Position numbers and translations under genes: made by a program. From Paenibacillus sp. FSL M7-0420 (lineage in GTDB: Bacteria > Bacillota > Bacilli > Paenibacillales > Paenibacillaceae), in NCBI RefSeq assembly GCF_038002345.1, contig NZ_JBBOCJ010000001.1, positions 6,076,001-6,140,000 on the forward strand: a stretch of DNA of 64,000 nt, given 5' to 3'. The stretch's first letter is position 1. Every line of letters starts with the position of its first letter. Under the pieces are notes generated by a model. The model was not told the DNA's origin, made no database searches, and saw only the letters and a list, made by a program, of their open reading frames with translations. Positions 22,322-30,395 of the stretch are shown here, piece after piece.

Positions 22322-22350
22322 AATATAACATGGATCAAACAACTATGCAA
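22322..22350 (-). promoter_or_regulatory. Probable rRNA operon promoter
   Basis: TTGCAT (22345-22350) and TATATT (22322-22327) are spaced 17 bases on the minus strand, about 170 bases before 16S. The -35 box begins only a few bases after the stop codon of the upstream gene, with no terminator between. Additional promoters farther upstream cannot be excluded. Confidence 0.5.
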
Positions 22351-22353
22351 CTA

Positions 22354-23238
22354 TTATTTCAAAAGTTCTTGCTGAAGCAATACCATCAGCTCTTCCGCAG
22401 TATCCCAAACCAGCGGACGTATCTCCTGAAGATGGATCCTTAATGTATCTGCCTCGTCGCTTCTGACCGTCCAGATTACCGGAATGTTCAGCCCAAGCGC
22501 ATAGCCCGCTGCCAGATACACCTCAGATGACTGGCCTGTGAGGTCCGCAATAACCAGCTTGCTGTCCGCCACAGGCACCAGCGAATTCGCGGCTTCATTC
22601 TTGCTGGCAAGCAAACGTGGGAAATAGCCAATCTGCTCGATTTTGGCCCACAGCTTGTCCTGCCATTCCGCCTGCAGCTTCTCATCATCCGGCAGAAGAA
22701 CCAGACATTGTTGTAAAATCCGGCCGCCTGCGTTTGCAGAAGCTTCCTCCCACCCCATAGGGGTCAAAGAGAAGTTCATACCTTCCCGGACTAACAGATT
22801 CTCATTTTGCAGCCTGTCAATAATATAGACCAGCTCCTGCAGATTGGGAGAATACGTCAGATTGTAGCTGCGGGACAGGGGATGAATCACTACGGGCTCC
22901 CCGGGGCCACTAGAATGCCTATACAGATACTGCAACAGCCGGTCCCCTTTATCCTCAGCCGTTACCGGAATACCCGGGGCATTCACAATATCCTCCAGAT
23001 CGCTGAACGCAAGGATCACCTTCTCGCCACAATCTGTCTTTTCACGGATATAACCTGAGATCAGATGCAGCATGTCCCGCTTCTGCTGGAACGAGAGCGC
23101 CAGAATTGATTCATAGCTATCTCTAAGCAGACCGTAGCTTCCGCCAGGAGAGCAGGAGCAGTCGATATACTGATCGTACTCACCGTCTGCTGTAATGCGG
23201 ACAATCTGATCGCAGAATGCACAATGTTTCTTTTGCAT
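22354..23238 (-). CDS. Zinc-finger / winged-helix / TIR-like (nucleoside deoxyribosyltransferase-like) protein
   Basis: About 294 residues. The N-terminus has CxxC (C6, C9) and CxC (C27, C29), a probable zinc knuckle. A central winged-helix-like segment (about 130-175) contains LVYIIDRLQNENLLV and FSLTPMGWEEA. The C-terminal 110 residues carry DSKLVIADLTGQSSEVYLAAGYALG, typical of the family that unites nucleoside 2-deoxyribosyltransferases and TIR-like domains, with the Glu in the expected catalytic position. Such domains bind or cleave nucleosides or NAD. The role is unknown. AGAGGTG precedes the ATG at 23238; a GTG at 23247 is also in frame. It lies directly upstream of the rRNA promoter. 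Confidence 0.6.
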   Translation of the reverse strand: MQKKHCAFCDQIVRITADGEYDQYIDCSCSPGGSYGLLRDSYESILALSFQQKRDMLHLISGYIREKTDCGEKVILAFSDLEDIVNAPGIPVTAEDKGDRLLQYLYRHSSGPGEPVVIHPLSRSYNLTYSPNLQELVYIIDRLQNENLLVREGMNFSLTPMGWEEASANAGGRILQQCLVLLPDDEKLQAEWQDKLWAKIEQIGYFPRLLASKNEAANSLVPVADSKLVIADLTGQSSEVYLAAGYALGLNIPVIWTVRSDEADTLRIHLQEIRPLVWDTAEELMVLLQQELLK

Positions 23239-23394
23239 AATCTTCACCTCTTCAGAATAGCAGTCCCCCTACCTTACCAAGAATGTATTGAAAAGTGGAC
23301 CGGAAATTCCTTCCTCCCCGACAGCTTGACATGCCTGATTTCGGAAGTACACCAAGGAGATTGCCGAATCGGAGCGTTCAGAGTTCACCACATT

Positions 23395-24165
23395 TTAATT
23401 AAACTGCCAGCAGCTCAAGCTTAGATTACCATACTGATAACTCCGGTGAAGCAGCTGCGCATTACGCCCCGGGTCTCCCGCTCCCATAGCGATGAACAGC
23501 GGAATAAAGTGCTCACTCGTTGGGACCGCCATCTCCGCATAAGGAGCAAGCTCCTCGTATTGGAACAGCGCTTCTGTATCCCATGCTTCCACCTTCTCCT
23601 GAATCCAATGATCGAACTGCTCGGCCCACCCGTTGATCTCATCCGAATTCCAGTTCAACCTCCGCAGATTATGAACGGTTCCCCCGCTGGCGATGATAAG
23701 CACATCCTGTTCACGCAACGCCGCCAGCGCCTTGCCGATTTCATACTGCTGCGCATTAGGCAGATCACGATTCACAGACATCGCCACAACCGGAATATCC
23801 GCCTCCGGATAGAGCAGCTTCAGCACAGCCCATGCCCCGTGATCGAGTCCTCTTTGTTCATCCCTGACATTCTCCACACCGCCCGAAGTCAAAAGCTTCT
23901 GAATCTGCTCCACGAGAGCCGGATCGCCATGTGCCGGATACGTCATCTGGTACAGCTCGTCCTGGAACCCGCCAAAGTCATAAATGGTATCATACGTTGC
24001 CGCCGCGCCCACGGACTGCACGGATTCCTCCCAATGAGCCGAGAAGAGAACGATGGCTTTCGGTTTAGGCATGTGGTCCTTGAACTCTTTCAGCAGCTTG
24101 GTGTAGGCATTATCTTCAAGAACAATAGATGGAGCTCCGTGTGCAAAAAAATAGGAAGGCATCAT
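23395..24165 (-). CDS. Class III extradiol (LigB/DODA-type) dioxygenase
   Basis: The 256-residue protein has the signature histidines of the LigB-like family: FAHGAPS near the N-terminus, LFSAHWEE, GLDHGAWAVL and ASGGTVHNLR, with VPTSEHFIPL near the C-terminus. Length fits the short DOPA-4,5-dioxygenase-like (YgiD) branch. It should use a single non-haem metal to cleave a catechol-type ring; the true substrate is unknown. The esterase gene ends seven bases before this ATG, so the two form an operon divergent from an XRE-cupin regulator. Confidence 0.85.
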   Translation of the reverse strand: MMPSYFFAHGAPSIVLEDNAYTKLLKEFKDHMPKPKAIVLFSAHWEESVQSVGAAATYDTIYDFGGFQDELYQMTYPAHGDPALVEQIQKLLTSGGVENVRDEQRGLDHGAWAVLKLLYPEADIPVVAMSVNRDLPNAQQYEIGKALAALREQDVLIIASGGTVHNLRRLNWNSDEINGWAEQFDHWIQEKVEAWDTEALFQYEELAPYAEMAVPTSEHFIPLFIAMGAGDPGRNAQLLHRSYQYGNLSLSCWQFN

Positions 24166-24171
24166 CGATTA

Positions 24172-24831
24172 TCACTCCTTATTAATGGTTAATCCGGCAT
24201 CCTGCTTGAGCCATTGCAAGAAATCACACTGGTTCTCTTCAGATACGCCATGGTCGGACGGATAGAGTCTGAAGGTCAACCGTTCGGTTTGCCCCTCCAG
24301 ATAGGCGGCAGTCTCATGTCCAATGCGCACCGGGAACACCGAATCGTATTCACCATGCGAAGCGAAGACAGACACGTTCTTAAGGCTACGGAGCTTATAC
24401 TCCATTTTCACAAAATCAGGAATATATCCATTCAGTGCGACAATCCCCTTCAGCTGCTCCCCCATCGTAAGCGCAAGCGTCATGGACAGAATGGCCCCTT
24501 GGCTGAAGCCGAGCAAATAACATCTGTCCGGATCGACCGGATACTGCTGCGTTGCATAGTGAATGAAGGCCTCAAGATCGCTGACAGCTTGGTCAAACAT
24601 CTCACGGATGGGGTTGCCCAGGCTTTTCAAATCATAATATTGATACCCCGTACCCAGCGGCAGATTCCCGCGAACCCCGATAATAATGAACTCCTTAGCC
24701 AGCGGGGCCACCAGACCGAACATATTGCGCTCATTAGAGCCCTTGCCGTGAAAAGTAAAGATCACCGGGTACTTCCTGCCTTGCTCAAGCCCATCCGGTA
24801 AATGAATATTATATGAATACTTAGGGTTCAT
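24172..24831 (-). CDS. Alpha/beta hydrolase, phospholipase/carboxylesterase family
   Basis: About 219 residues. FTFHGKGSNE forms the oxyanion region. The nucleophile is in the elbow LGFSQGA, the acid in HGEYDSVFP, and the His in PSDHGVSEE. This order and size match the YpfH/carboxylesterase family that hydrolyses short acyl or aryl esters. An ATG at 24846 is in frame, but GGAGGA lies between it and the ATG at 24831, so I use the latter. It is first in an operon with a ring-cleaving dioxygenase, so both may act on aromatic compounds; that is inference. Confidence 0.8.
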   Translation of the reverse strand: MNPKYSYNIHLPDGLEQGRKYPVIFTFHGKGSNERNMFGLVAPLAKEFIIIGVRGNLPLGTGYQYYDLKSLGNPIREMFDQAVSDLEAFIHYATQQYPVDPDRCYLLGFSQGAILSMTLALTMGEQLKGIVALNGYIPDFVKMEYKLRSLKNVSVFASHGEYDSVFPVRIGHETAAYLEGQTERLTFRLYPSDHGVSEENQCDFLQWLKQDAGLTINKE

Positions 24832-24917
24832 CTTATCTTCCTCCATACTGAAGATCCTCGTTTAAATATTAGTTATAATAATATATTTTCTATATGAGTA
24901 ATTTAACGCAACCCACA

Positions 24918-24947
24918 TTGACTTGTCAATCATTAAATTGTTAATAT
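24918..24947 (+). promoter_or_regulatory. Probable promoter of the XRE-cupin regulator
   Basis: TTGACT (24918-24923) and TAATAT (24942-24947) are spaced 18 bases, about 45 bases before the start codon. The AT-rich divergent region (24832-24990) likely also holds the esterase promoter, which I could not place. Confidence 0.45.
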
Positions 24948-24990
24948 GAAAATAAGTTTAGTATTACAAATATTACGAAGGTGTGATCCT

Positions 24991-25542
24991 ATGGATATCG
25001 GTGCTACAATACGGGCAATCCGCAAGCGGAAAAATATCACCATCGCGCAAATATGCGACACTACCGGCCTCTCCCAAGGCTTCATGAGCCAGGTCGAAAC
25101 CAATAAGACCTCACCTTCCATCGCTACACTGGAGAATATCGCCCAGGCTCTGAAGGTTCCGCTTGCTTATTTGCTGCTTAAAAAGGAAGAGCGCATGCAG
25201 ATTGTCCGCAAGGATGAACGGAGAATCACCACCAGCGGCGCAGCTGAGCTAAAAGTCGAACACCTCAGCTCCACCCAAAATGTACGGATGTCGATCGTCG
25301 AGTTCCCTCCCGGTGCCATGATCGGCGATGCCCCCCATGCGCATGAAGGACAGGAGGTCCATGTCGTCATTAAAGGGACTATCTATGCGCAGCAAGGGGA
25401 AGACGGAGCCGAATTTACCGAAGGTGATTCCTTTAGCTGGAATGCCTGCACCCCCCATTCCGTCAAAAATACCGGAGAAGACACCGCGATTGTGCTGATC
25501 TCCATCTACACAGAAAGCGAAAACGGACAGGATGTCCTCTGA
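24991..25542 (+). CDS. XRE-family regulator with C-terminal cupin domain
   Basis: The protein has 183 residues. A helix-turn-helix of the XRE type (residues 5-62; TIAQICDTTGLSQGFMSQVE) is followed by a cupin sensor domain (about 100-175) with PHAHEGQEVHVVIKG and TPHSVKNTGE histidine motifs. This architecture is typical of PuuR-like small-molecule regulators. It is divergent from the esterase-dioxygenase operon, so control of that operon is likely. AAGGTG precedes the ATG at 24991; the upstream ATG at 24946 lacks a ribosome site. Confidence 0.88.
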   Translation: MDIGATIRAIRKRKNITIAQICDTTGLSQGFMSQVETNKTSPSIATLENIAQALKVPLAYLLLKKEERMQIVRKDERRITTSGAAELKVEHLSSTQNVRMSIVEFPPGAMIGDAPHAHEGQEVHVVIKGTIYAQQGEDGAEFTEGDSFSWNACTPHSVKNTGEDTAIVLISIYTESENGQDVL

Positions 25543-25550
25543 ACATTCAA

Positions 25551-25593
25551 AAGCCCGTACTCTGACCGGATAGGCGGAGTGCGGGCTTCTTTT
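25551..25593. terminator. Bidirectional terminator
   Basis: AAGCCCGTACTC pairs with GAGTGCGGGCTT, followed by CTTTTAA on the plus strand. It separates the convergent regulator and S51 peptidase genes. Confidence 0.75.
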
Positions 25594-25595
25594 AA

Positions 25596-26324
25596 TCACA
25601 TATTCACTATCTCATTATATTCAGCATGCTTCTCAATCTCCGTCACGATCATCTGCTGATTGATCTTTTGTATCTTATAGGCCTTGGCCTGTTCTCTGGA
25701 AGAGATCACTTTATACCCATCATCTTTATAAATAATGGCGCAGTGATTCTCAATGGCTATGCCAGTTGTATCCATTCCCTTAACCATTTCCAAGAAATCT
25801 GCCTCGCGGTTGTCTTCATTATAATGAGGACAGTGAATCCCTGGTAAGATCCCCATCGCCTGCAATTTGATATAGATCCATTCTCCATTAGTATCGAACG
25901 CCTCTGTGTCACTATGACCGTATTCGTACCAGCAGATCGAACCCGCACTCATACCTGACAGCACAACCCCCGAGGCGTACGCCTGCTTCAGCAAAGTATC
26001 CACACCATGCTCCCGCCAGATGTCCAGCATCTTCCTCGTATTACCGCCACCCACATAGATTAAATCGGCGGATAAAATCATATTTTCTATTTCTTCTGAT
26101 GCATATGTATTTTTCGTCAGCAGCAAATGCTGGACCTCACACCCTAACCGGTCACCATATACTAATTGAAAAGAGTCACAATACCCTTCCGCATCCATAC
26201 TGGCTGTAGGGATGAACAATGCTTTGGGATTCCTTTTATTCGTTAAACCTACAATCGTTTGATCGATTGCCAAAGTCTCTAATTCGCTAATCTCTCCTCC
26301 GCCAATCGCCACAATAATCCCCAT
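25596..26324 (-). CDS. Peptidase S51 family protein (dipeptidase E/cyanophycinase-like)
   Basis: About 242 residues. The nucleophile elbow is LSGMSAGSICW, where Ser replaces the Cys of class I amidotransferases, as in S51 peptidases. The IYVGGGNTRKM loop and a His in GIHCPHYNED complete the expected site. Members cleave Asp-containing dipeptides or related amides in the cytoplasm. AGGAG stands 8 bases before the ATG at 26324; an ATG at 26330 and a GTG at 26333 are alternatives. Physiological substrate unknown. Confidence 0.82.
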   Translation of the reverse strand: MGIIVAIGGGEISELETLAIDQTIVGLTNKRNPKALFIPTASMDAEGYCDSFQLVYGDRLGCEVQHLLLTKNTYASEEIENMILSADLIYVGGGNTRKMLDIWREHGVDTLLKQAYASGVVLSGMSAGSICWYEYGHSDTEAFDTNGEWIYIKLQAMGILPGIHCPHYNEDNREADFLEMVKGMDTTGIAIENHCAIIYKDDGYKVISSREQAKAYKIQKINQQMIVTEIEKHAEYNEIVNM

Positions 26325-26370
26325 ATTCATCACTCCTATTCATAGTATTGAAGCTGAAAAAGAATACAAA

Positions 26371-26412
26371 AAAGCCCCGGATGCATTACGTCTTATTCAG
26401 ACACACCGGGAC
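26371..26412 (-). terminator. Terminator after the TrmH-family methyltransferase gene
   Basis: On the minus strand AGTCCCGG pairs with CCGGGGCT, followed by a TTTTTT run. Confidence 0.65.
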
Positions 26413-26429
26413 TGACTCTGTTGTGAAAG

Positions 26430-27236
26430 TTATATAGGTTGGTTAAGATAATTCCCCCGCTGCCGCATCCCCTCAAACAGCAGGATTGTTGCGGCCATTG
26501 CCGCATTCAGCGATTCGGCGCGGCCGGCCATCGGGATGAGGATGCTTTTATCGACCATTGCGGCCGTCTCCGGGGAGATCCCCTGTCCTTCGCTGCCGAT
26601 CAGCAGCCACTGGCTGCCGTGAAAATCATGGGTGTAGCAGGAATCCTCGCCCGTCAGCGAAGTGCTGACCAGCAGCGTACCACGCTCCCGTGCCTGGGGC
26701 AGAATCGTGCCGAGCTCTCCCTCCACTACCGGGAGATGGAACATCGAGCCCATCGTGGACCGGATGGTCTTGGGATTGAAGAGGTCGGCGCAGCCCTGGC
26801 CGAGGATCACGCCGTCCGCGCCCGCCGCATCCGCGCTGCGGATGATGGTGCCTACATTGCCGGGGTCCTGGACCCCGTCCAGCACCACAACCAGGCTGTC
26901 CGGCTTCGCCAGAATGGCCTCTATCCCCTTCTGCTCCTTCCGCACAATGGCGAACACCGGCTGCGGTGTGCCTGTGCTGCTGCACTTGGCAACCACCGCC
27001 GCTGACACACCGATGACCTCCATACCCTGTACGGCCTGAAGCAGCGGCTTCAGCTCAGACGGCATCCCTTTATCGAGGTCGTACGCTAGGCATTCCACAT
27101 CCGCTTCGGCTTGCAACGCCTCCTGCACTAGATGAATGCCTTCTACGATATATTTGCCGGACCGGTCACGGTGCTTCTTCTCCTGCAGTCCGGCCCATTC
27201 CTTCACCCGCGTGTTCTGCGGCGACATAATTTCCAT
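26430..27236 (-). CDS. TrmH/SpoU-family RNA 2'-O-methyltransferase (YsgA-like)
   Basis: The 268-residue protein starts with an L7Ae-like RNA-binding region (residues 1-95). The SpoU knot domain follows, with motif 1 DGVQDPGNVGTIIRSADAAG, motif 2 LLIGSEGQGIS and motif 3 IPMAGRAESLNAAMAATILL. All SAM-binding knot motifs are present. It should methylate a ribose in rRNA or tRNA; the site is not inferable. It lies 31 bases upstream on the transcript from nothing else obvious and follows the ktrA-like gene on the same strand. Confidence 0.88.
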   Translation of the reverse strand: MEIMSPQNTRVKEWAGLQEKKHRDRSGKYIVEGIHLVQEALQAEADVECLAYDLDKGMPSELKPLLQAVQGMEVIGVSAAVVAKCSSTGTPQPVFAIVRKEQKGIEAILAKPDSLVVVLDGVQDPGNVGTIIRSADAAGADGVILGQGCADLFNPKTIRSTMGSMFHLPVVEGELGTILPQARERGTLLVSTSLTGEDSCYTHDFHGSQWLLIGSEGQGISPETAAMVDKSILIPMAGRAESLNAAMAATILLFEGMRQRGNYLNQPI

Positions 27237-27267
27237 AGGGTCCTACCTTTCTGTTGCTTACAGATTC

Positions 27268-27927
27268 CTATTGATAAGCCATTTCCAGCTTCGTCAGGTT
27301 ATCCTTCCGTCCGACAATGACAAGGACATCACCCTCGGTCAGGCGATCCTCCGCTCTGGGAGAGATATTCATTTCCTCGCCCTTACGGATCGCCATAACA
27401 TTGCACCCATATTTGGCGCGTATGTCAAGCTCCTGCAGGTTCTTGCCCAGCATCGGTCCTGAGACCTTCATGTCGAGAATGCTGTACTCCGGTGACAGCT
27501 CGATGTAATCGAGGATGTTCGGAGAAGCGAGATGATGCGCCACCCGCATCCCCATGTCCCGCTCCGGGTAGATCACCTTATCTGCTCCGATTTTACCCAG
27601 CACCTTGCCGTGCAGCTCGCTTTTGGCTTTGGCGATAATCGCAGGTACGCCCAGATCCTTCAAGATCAGCGTTGTCAGAATGCTGGCCTGAATATCCTCA
27701 CCGATGGCAACTACCACCACATCGAAGTTACGGATGCCAAGCGCACGCAGCGCCTCTTCATCCGTGGAATCCGCAGATACGGCATGGGTCACAATATTGG
27801 AGATTTCCTGGGTGCGCTGTTCATCCGCATCAATGGCCAGCACCTCATAGCCCATCCCGCTGAGCGCCTTGGCCACACTTGAACCGAAGCGGCCCATGCC
27901 GATGATGGCATACTGTTTTTTTGCCAT
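27268..27927 (-). CDS. ktrA: Potassium-uptake regulatory subunit (KtrA/TrkA family)
   Basis: About 219 residues. An RCK_N Rossmann domain (residues 1-135) begins YAIIGMGRFGSSVAKAL and contains the acidic AIDADE that reads the NAD/ATP ribose. An RCK_C domain (140-219) follows, with the GDVLVIVGRKDNL ending. This is the usual length for KtrA or KtrC, the cytoplasmic gating ring of the Ktr potassium transporter. The membrane subunit is not in the window, as is common for ktrC-type loci, so the A versus C assignment is open. GGGAGGGA precedes the ATG at 27927. Confidence 0.85.
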   Translation of the reverse strand: MAKKQYAIIGMGRFGSSVAKALSGMGYEVLAIDADEQRTQEISNIVTHAVSADSTDEEALRALGIRNFDVVVVAIGEDIQASILTTLILKDLGVPAIIAKAKSELHGKVLGKIGADKVIYPERDMGMRVAHHLASPNILDYIELSPEYSILDMKVSGPMLGKNLQELDIRAKYGCNVMAIRKGEEMNISPRAEDRLTEGDVLVIVGRKDNLTKLEMAYQ

Positions 27928-27991
27928 TAAGCCTTGTCCCTCCCGCACGTATAATACATCTCACACAGTATAGCATAAGCCGTTATAAACT

Positions 27992-28022
27992 TGAATGTTC
28001 AGCGCTCCCGCAGGGCACCTTA
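27992..28022 (+). promoter_or_regulatory. Possible sigma-G-type promoter of sspI
   Basis: TGAATG (27992-27997) and CACCTTA (28016-28022), 18 bases apart, resemble the forespore sigma-G boxes TGMATA and CATNMTA. Each box has mismatches and the site lies about 100 bases before the start, so this is tentative. Confidence 0.3.
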
Positions 28023-28119
28023 TAAGAAGGCTGCTTACCTGACTAAGCCCTGCTTTCGAAGTCAGTTTTGCGATGCTATTTAGGAAGCAGATGCTCACAA
28101 AACTTTAAGGAGGCCGATT

Positions 28120-28356
28120 ATGCCAGTCACCCTTGATTTGCGCCAGGCCATCATTCACAAGGTGCACGGCCAGTCCGAAGAAGGTCTGCGGGAGGTCATT
28201 GAGAATTCCGTAGACGGGCCGGAAGCCGCGCTTCCCGGACTGGGTGTCGTCTTTGAGATGATCTGGAAGGACCTCGACCCTGCGAAGCAGGACCGGGTTC
28301 TCTCTATGCTGCACAGACATCTGGACAAGCTTACCCCAGGGTCCATCACCTCCTAG
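28120..28356 (+). CDS. sspI: Small acid-soluble spore protein, SspI family
   Basis: The 78-residue protein matches SspI along its length: LDLRQAIIHKVHGQS at the N-terminus, ALPGLGVVFEMIWK in the middle and a helical C-terminus. SspI is a minor spore core protein made in the forespore. AAGGAGG lies before the ATG. It is monocistronic with its own terminator, as in Bacillus. Its presence shows that the organism forms endospores. Confidence 0.88.
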   Translation: MPVTLDLRQAIIHKVHGQSEEGLREVIENSVDGPEAALPGLGVVFEMIWKDLDPAKQDRVLSMLHRHLDKLTPGSITS

Positions 28357-28373
28357 AGGAGGCCCATCCCGTC

Positions 28374-28426
28374 AAAAACCTCCGCACCCCACCATGCTGC
28401 TGCACAGGTGGAGCCGGAGGTTTTTT
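28374..28426. terminator. Bidirectional terminator between sspI and prfC
   Basis: AAAAACCTCCG pairs with CGGAGGTTTTTT, with an inner CCACC/GGTGG stem. A- and T-runs flank both sides, so it serves the convergent genes. Confidence 0.85.
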
Positions 28427-28478
28427 ATAGCCTAATCGTACATATGCTTAACTACTCATCCTGCTTCTATTACACCCT

Positions 28479-30065
28479 TCAAGGCGCAGTCTCCAGGAAC
28501 TTCGCGGTCGGATTCTTCTCCATCGCGGTCCGCATGGCGTATTCGTTCTCGAACAGCACTACGTAATTACCCTTCTTGTCCGTAACCAGAGTGGAGTTGA
28601 TCCGGAACTTACTGGCATCCGGCTTGTTCTCATCCACGATCCAGCGTGCGAACTGGTAGCTCATACGCTGCAGCTGCACATCCACGCCATACTCACCCTT
28701 CATACGGTATTCGAACACCTCGAACTGCAGTTGTCCGACTACACCCAGCAGAATGTCATCGAAGTTGACGGTACGGAACACCTGGATCATGCCCTCTTCA
28801 GTCAGCTGGTCAATCCCCTTCTGGAATTGCTTCGACTTCAGCGCATTCTTAATGGTGACTTTGGAGAAAATCTCCGGCGAGAAGGTCGGTAGCTCATCGA
28901 ATTCAATATCTCCGGCCTGGCTGAGCGTGTCGCCAATCCGGAAGATGCCCGGGTCGAACAGACCGATAATATCCCCCGGATACGCCTCTTCCACAATGTC
29001 CCGGTCCTGGGCAAGGAACTGCTGCGGCTGGGAGAGCTTGATGTCCTTGCCGGCACGCACATGCTTCACACTCATTCCACGCTGGAACTTGCCGGACACG
29101 ATACGCAGGAAGGCGATGCGGTCACGGTGTGCGGGATTCATGTTCGCCTGGATTTTGAATACATAGCCGGTGAATTTCTCATTCGTCGGTTCTACAGCAC
29201 CAGCTGTACTGCGGCGTGGTTCAGGCTTCGGTGCAAGCTCCAGGAAATTATCCAGGAACGTCTGTACACCGAAGTTGTTGATAGCACTGCCGAAGAATAC
29301 CGGAGTAATCTCCCCGCGCAGCACCTTCTCATAGTCAAACGGATCGCCCGCTACATCCAGCAGCTCCAGATCCGCGCATAGCTGATCATGCAGGTACTCC
29401 CCCGCCATCTCCCGGATAATCGGGTCGCGGTAGCTCTCCACCTTCTGTACTTTAATTACAGAATGGTCATCACCCTGGAACAGTTCGACCTGATTCTTCA
29501 TCCGGTCATACACGCCGCACAGCTCACGGCCCATCCCAATCGGCCAGTTCATCGGCACCGAGCGGATGCCCAGCACATTCTCCAGCTCCTCCATCAGATC
29601 AAACGGGCTGCGGCCTTCACGGTCCAGCTTATTAATGAAGGTGAAGATCGGAATGCCGCGCTTCGCGCAGACCTGGAACAGCTTGATTGTCTGTGTCTCC
29701 ACACCCTTGGCTACGTCGATCAGCATGACCGCGCTATCAGCCGCAGTGAGCGTACGATAGGTGTCTTCACTGAAATCCTGGTGACCCGGAGTATCCAGAA
29801 TGTTCACCCGGTGGTCCAGGTAATCAAACTGCATCACAGAGGACGTAACCGAGATTCCGCGCTGCTTCTCAATTTCCATCCAGTCACTGGTGGCGTGCTT
29901 GCTTGCCTTACGGGCTTTGACTGTACCTGCCAGACGGATGGCACCTCCGAAGAGCAGCAGTTTCTCTGTCAGTGTAGTTTTACCCGCATCCGGGTGGGAA
30001 ATAATCGCAAAGGTTCTGCGTTTGTCTACTTCACTCTGAAGCTTATGGTCCGTTGCTTTATTCAT
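28479..30065 (-). CDS. prfC: Peptide chain release factor 3 (GTPase)
   Basis: The 528-residue translational GTPase has G1 SHPDAGKTTL, G2 RGISVTSS, G3 DTPGHQDF and G4 INKLDRE. An RF3-specific middle domain and the C-terminal domain follow. Length is normal. It recycles RF1/RF2 from ribosomes after peptide release. No neighbour shares its transcript: terminators lie on both sides. AAGGGA precedes the ATG. Confidence 0.95.
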   Translation of the reverse strand: MNKATDHKLQSEVDKRRTFAIISHPDAGKTTLTEKLLLFGGAIRLAGTVKARKASKHATSDWMEIEKQRGISVTSSVMQFDYLDHRVNILDTPGHQDFSEDTYRTLTAADSAVMLIDVAKGVETQTIKLFQVCAKRGIPIFTFINKLDREGRSPFDLMEELENVLGIRSVPMNWPIGMGRELCGVYDRMKNQVELFQGDDHSVIKVQKVESYRDPIIREMAGEYLHDQLCADLELLDVAGDPFDYEKVLRGEITPVFFGSAINNFGVQTFLDNFLELAPKPEPRRSTAGAVEPTNEKFTGYVFKIQANMNPAHRDRIAFLRIVSGKFQRGMSVKHVRAGKDIKLSQPQQFLAQDRDIVEEAYPGDIIGLFDPGIFRIGDTLSQAGDIEFDELPTFSPEIFSKVTIKNALKSKQFQKGIDQLTEEGMIQVFRTVNFDDILLGVVGQLQFEVFEYRMKGEYGVDVQLQRMSYQFARWIVDENKPDASKFRINSTLVTDKKGNYVVLFENEYAMRTAMEKNPTAKFLETAP

Positions 30066-30337
30066 TGCACATATCCCTTCATCTATAAATTCATGCTTAC
30101 TTCTGCCTCTATTGCCGGATCAATCAAATCGGACTATTCATGGATTCAGATCCTTTCCTTAGAGATTCAACGTCTATTTCTTGAACGTAACGTTTACCAT
30201 GTATAGGATCATCTATAGCGCTAGGCTTAGAAATCTTTATGTTGAAAGCATCCTTCTCAGTATAGCAAAATCCGGCAGAGATTATCTACAAAAAAGCGCC
30301 TGTAGTGAAATATCTTGTAATATAAATTCACGTTCAG
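30066..30337. other. Intergenic region with no recognised gene
   Basis: Between the prfC start and the zwf terminator I see AT-rich sequence consistent with prfC promoter and leader, but no clear -35/-10 pair, no structured RNA and no coding frame that I can support. Confidence 0.4.
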
Positions 30338-30373
30338 CAAAAAGATCCCCCCGCAACGAGATGCAGGAGGATC
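30338..30373 (-). terminator. zwf terminator
   Basis: On the minus strand GATCCTCCTGCA pairs with TGCGGGGGGATC (G-T pairs), followed by TTTTTG. Confidence 0.8.
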
Positions 30374-30395
30374 TGGAACAGTTCTTCTTCAGGGA

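Noticed and set aside
23446..24192. Open frame of 248 codons on the plus strand
   Set aside because: Antisense of the extradiol dioxygenase gene, which has all family histidines.
29388..30206. Open frame of 272 codons on the plus strand
   Set aside because: Antisense of the GTPase domain of prfC; no plausible start signal or domain.
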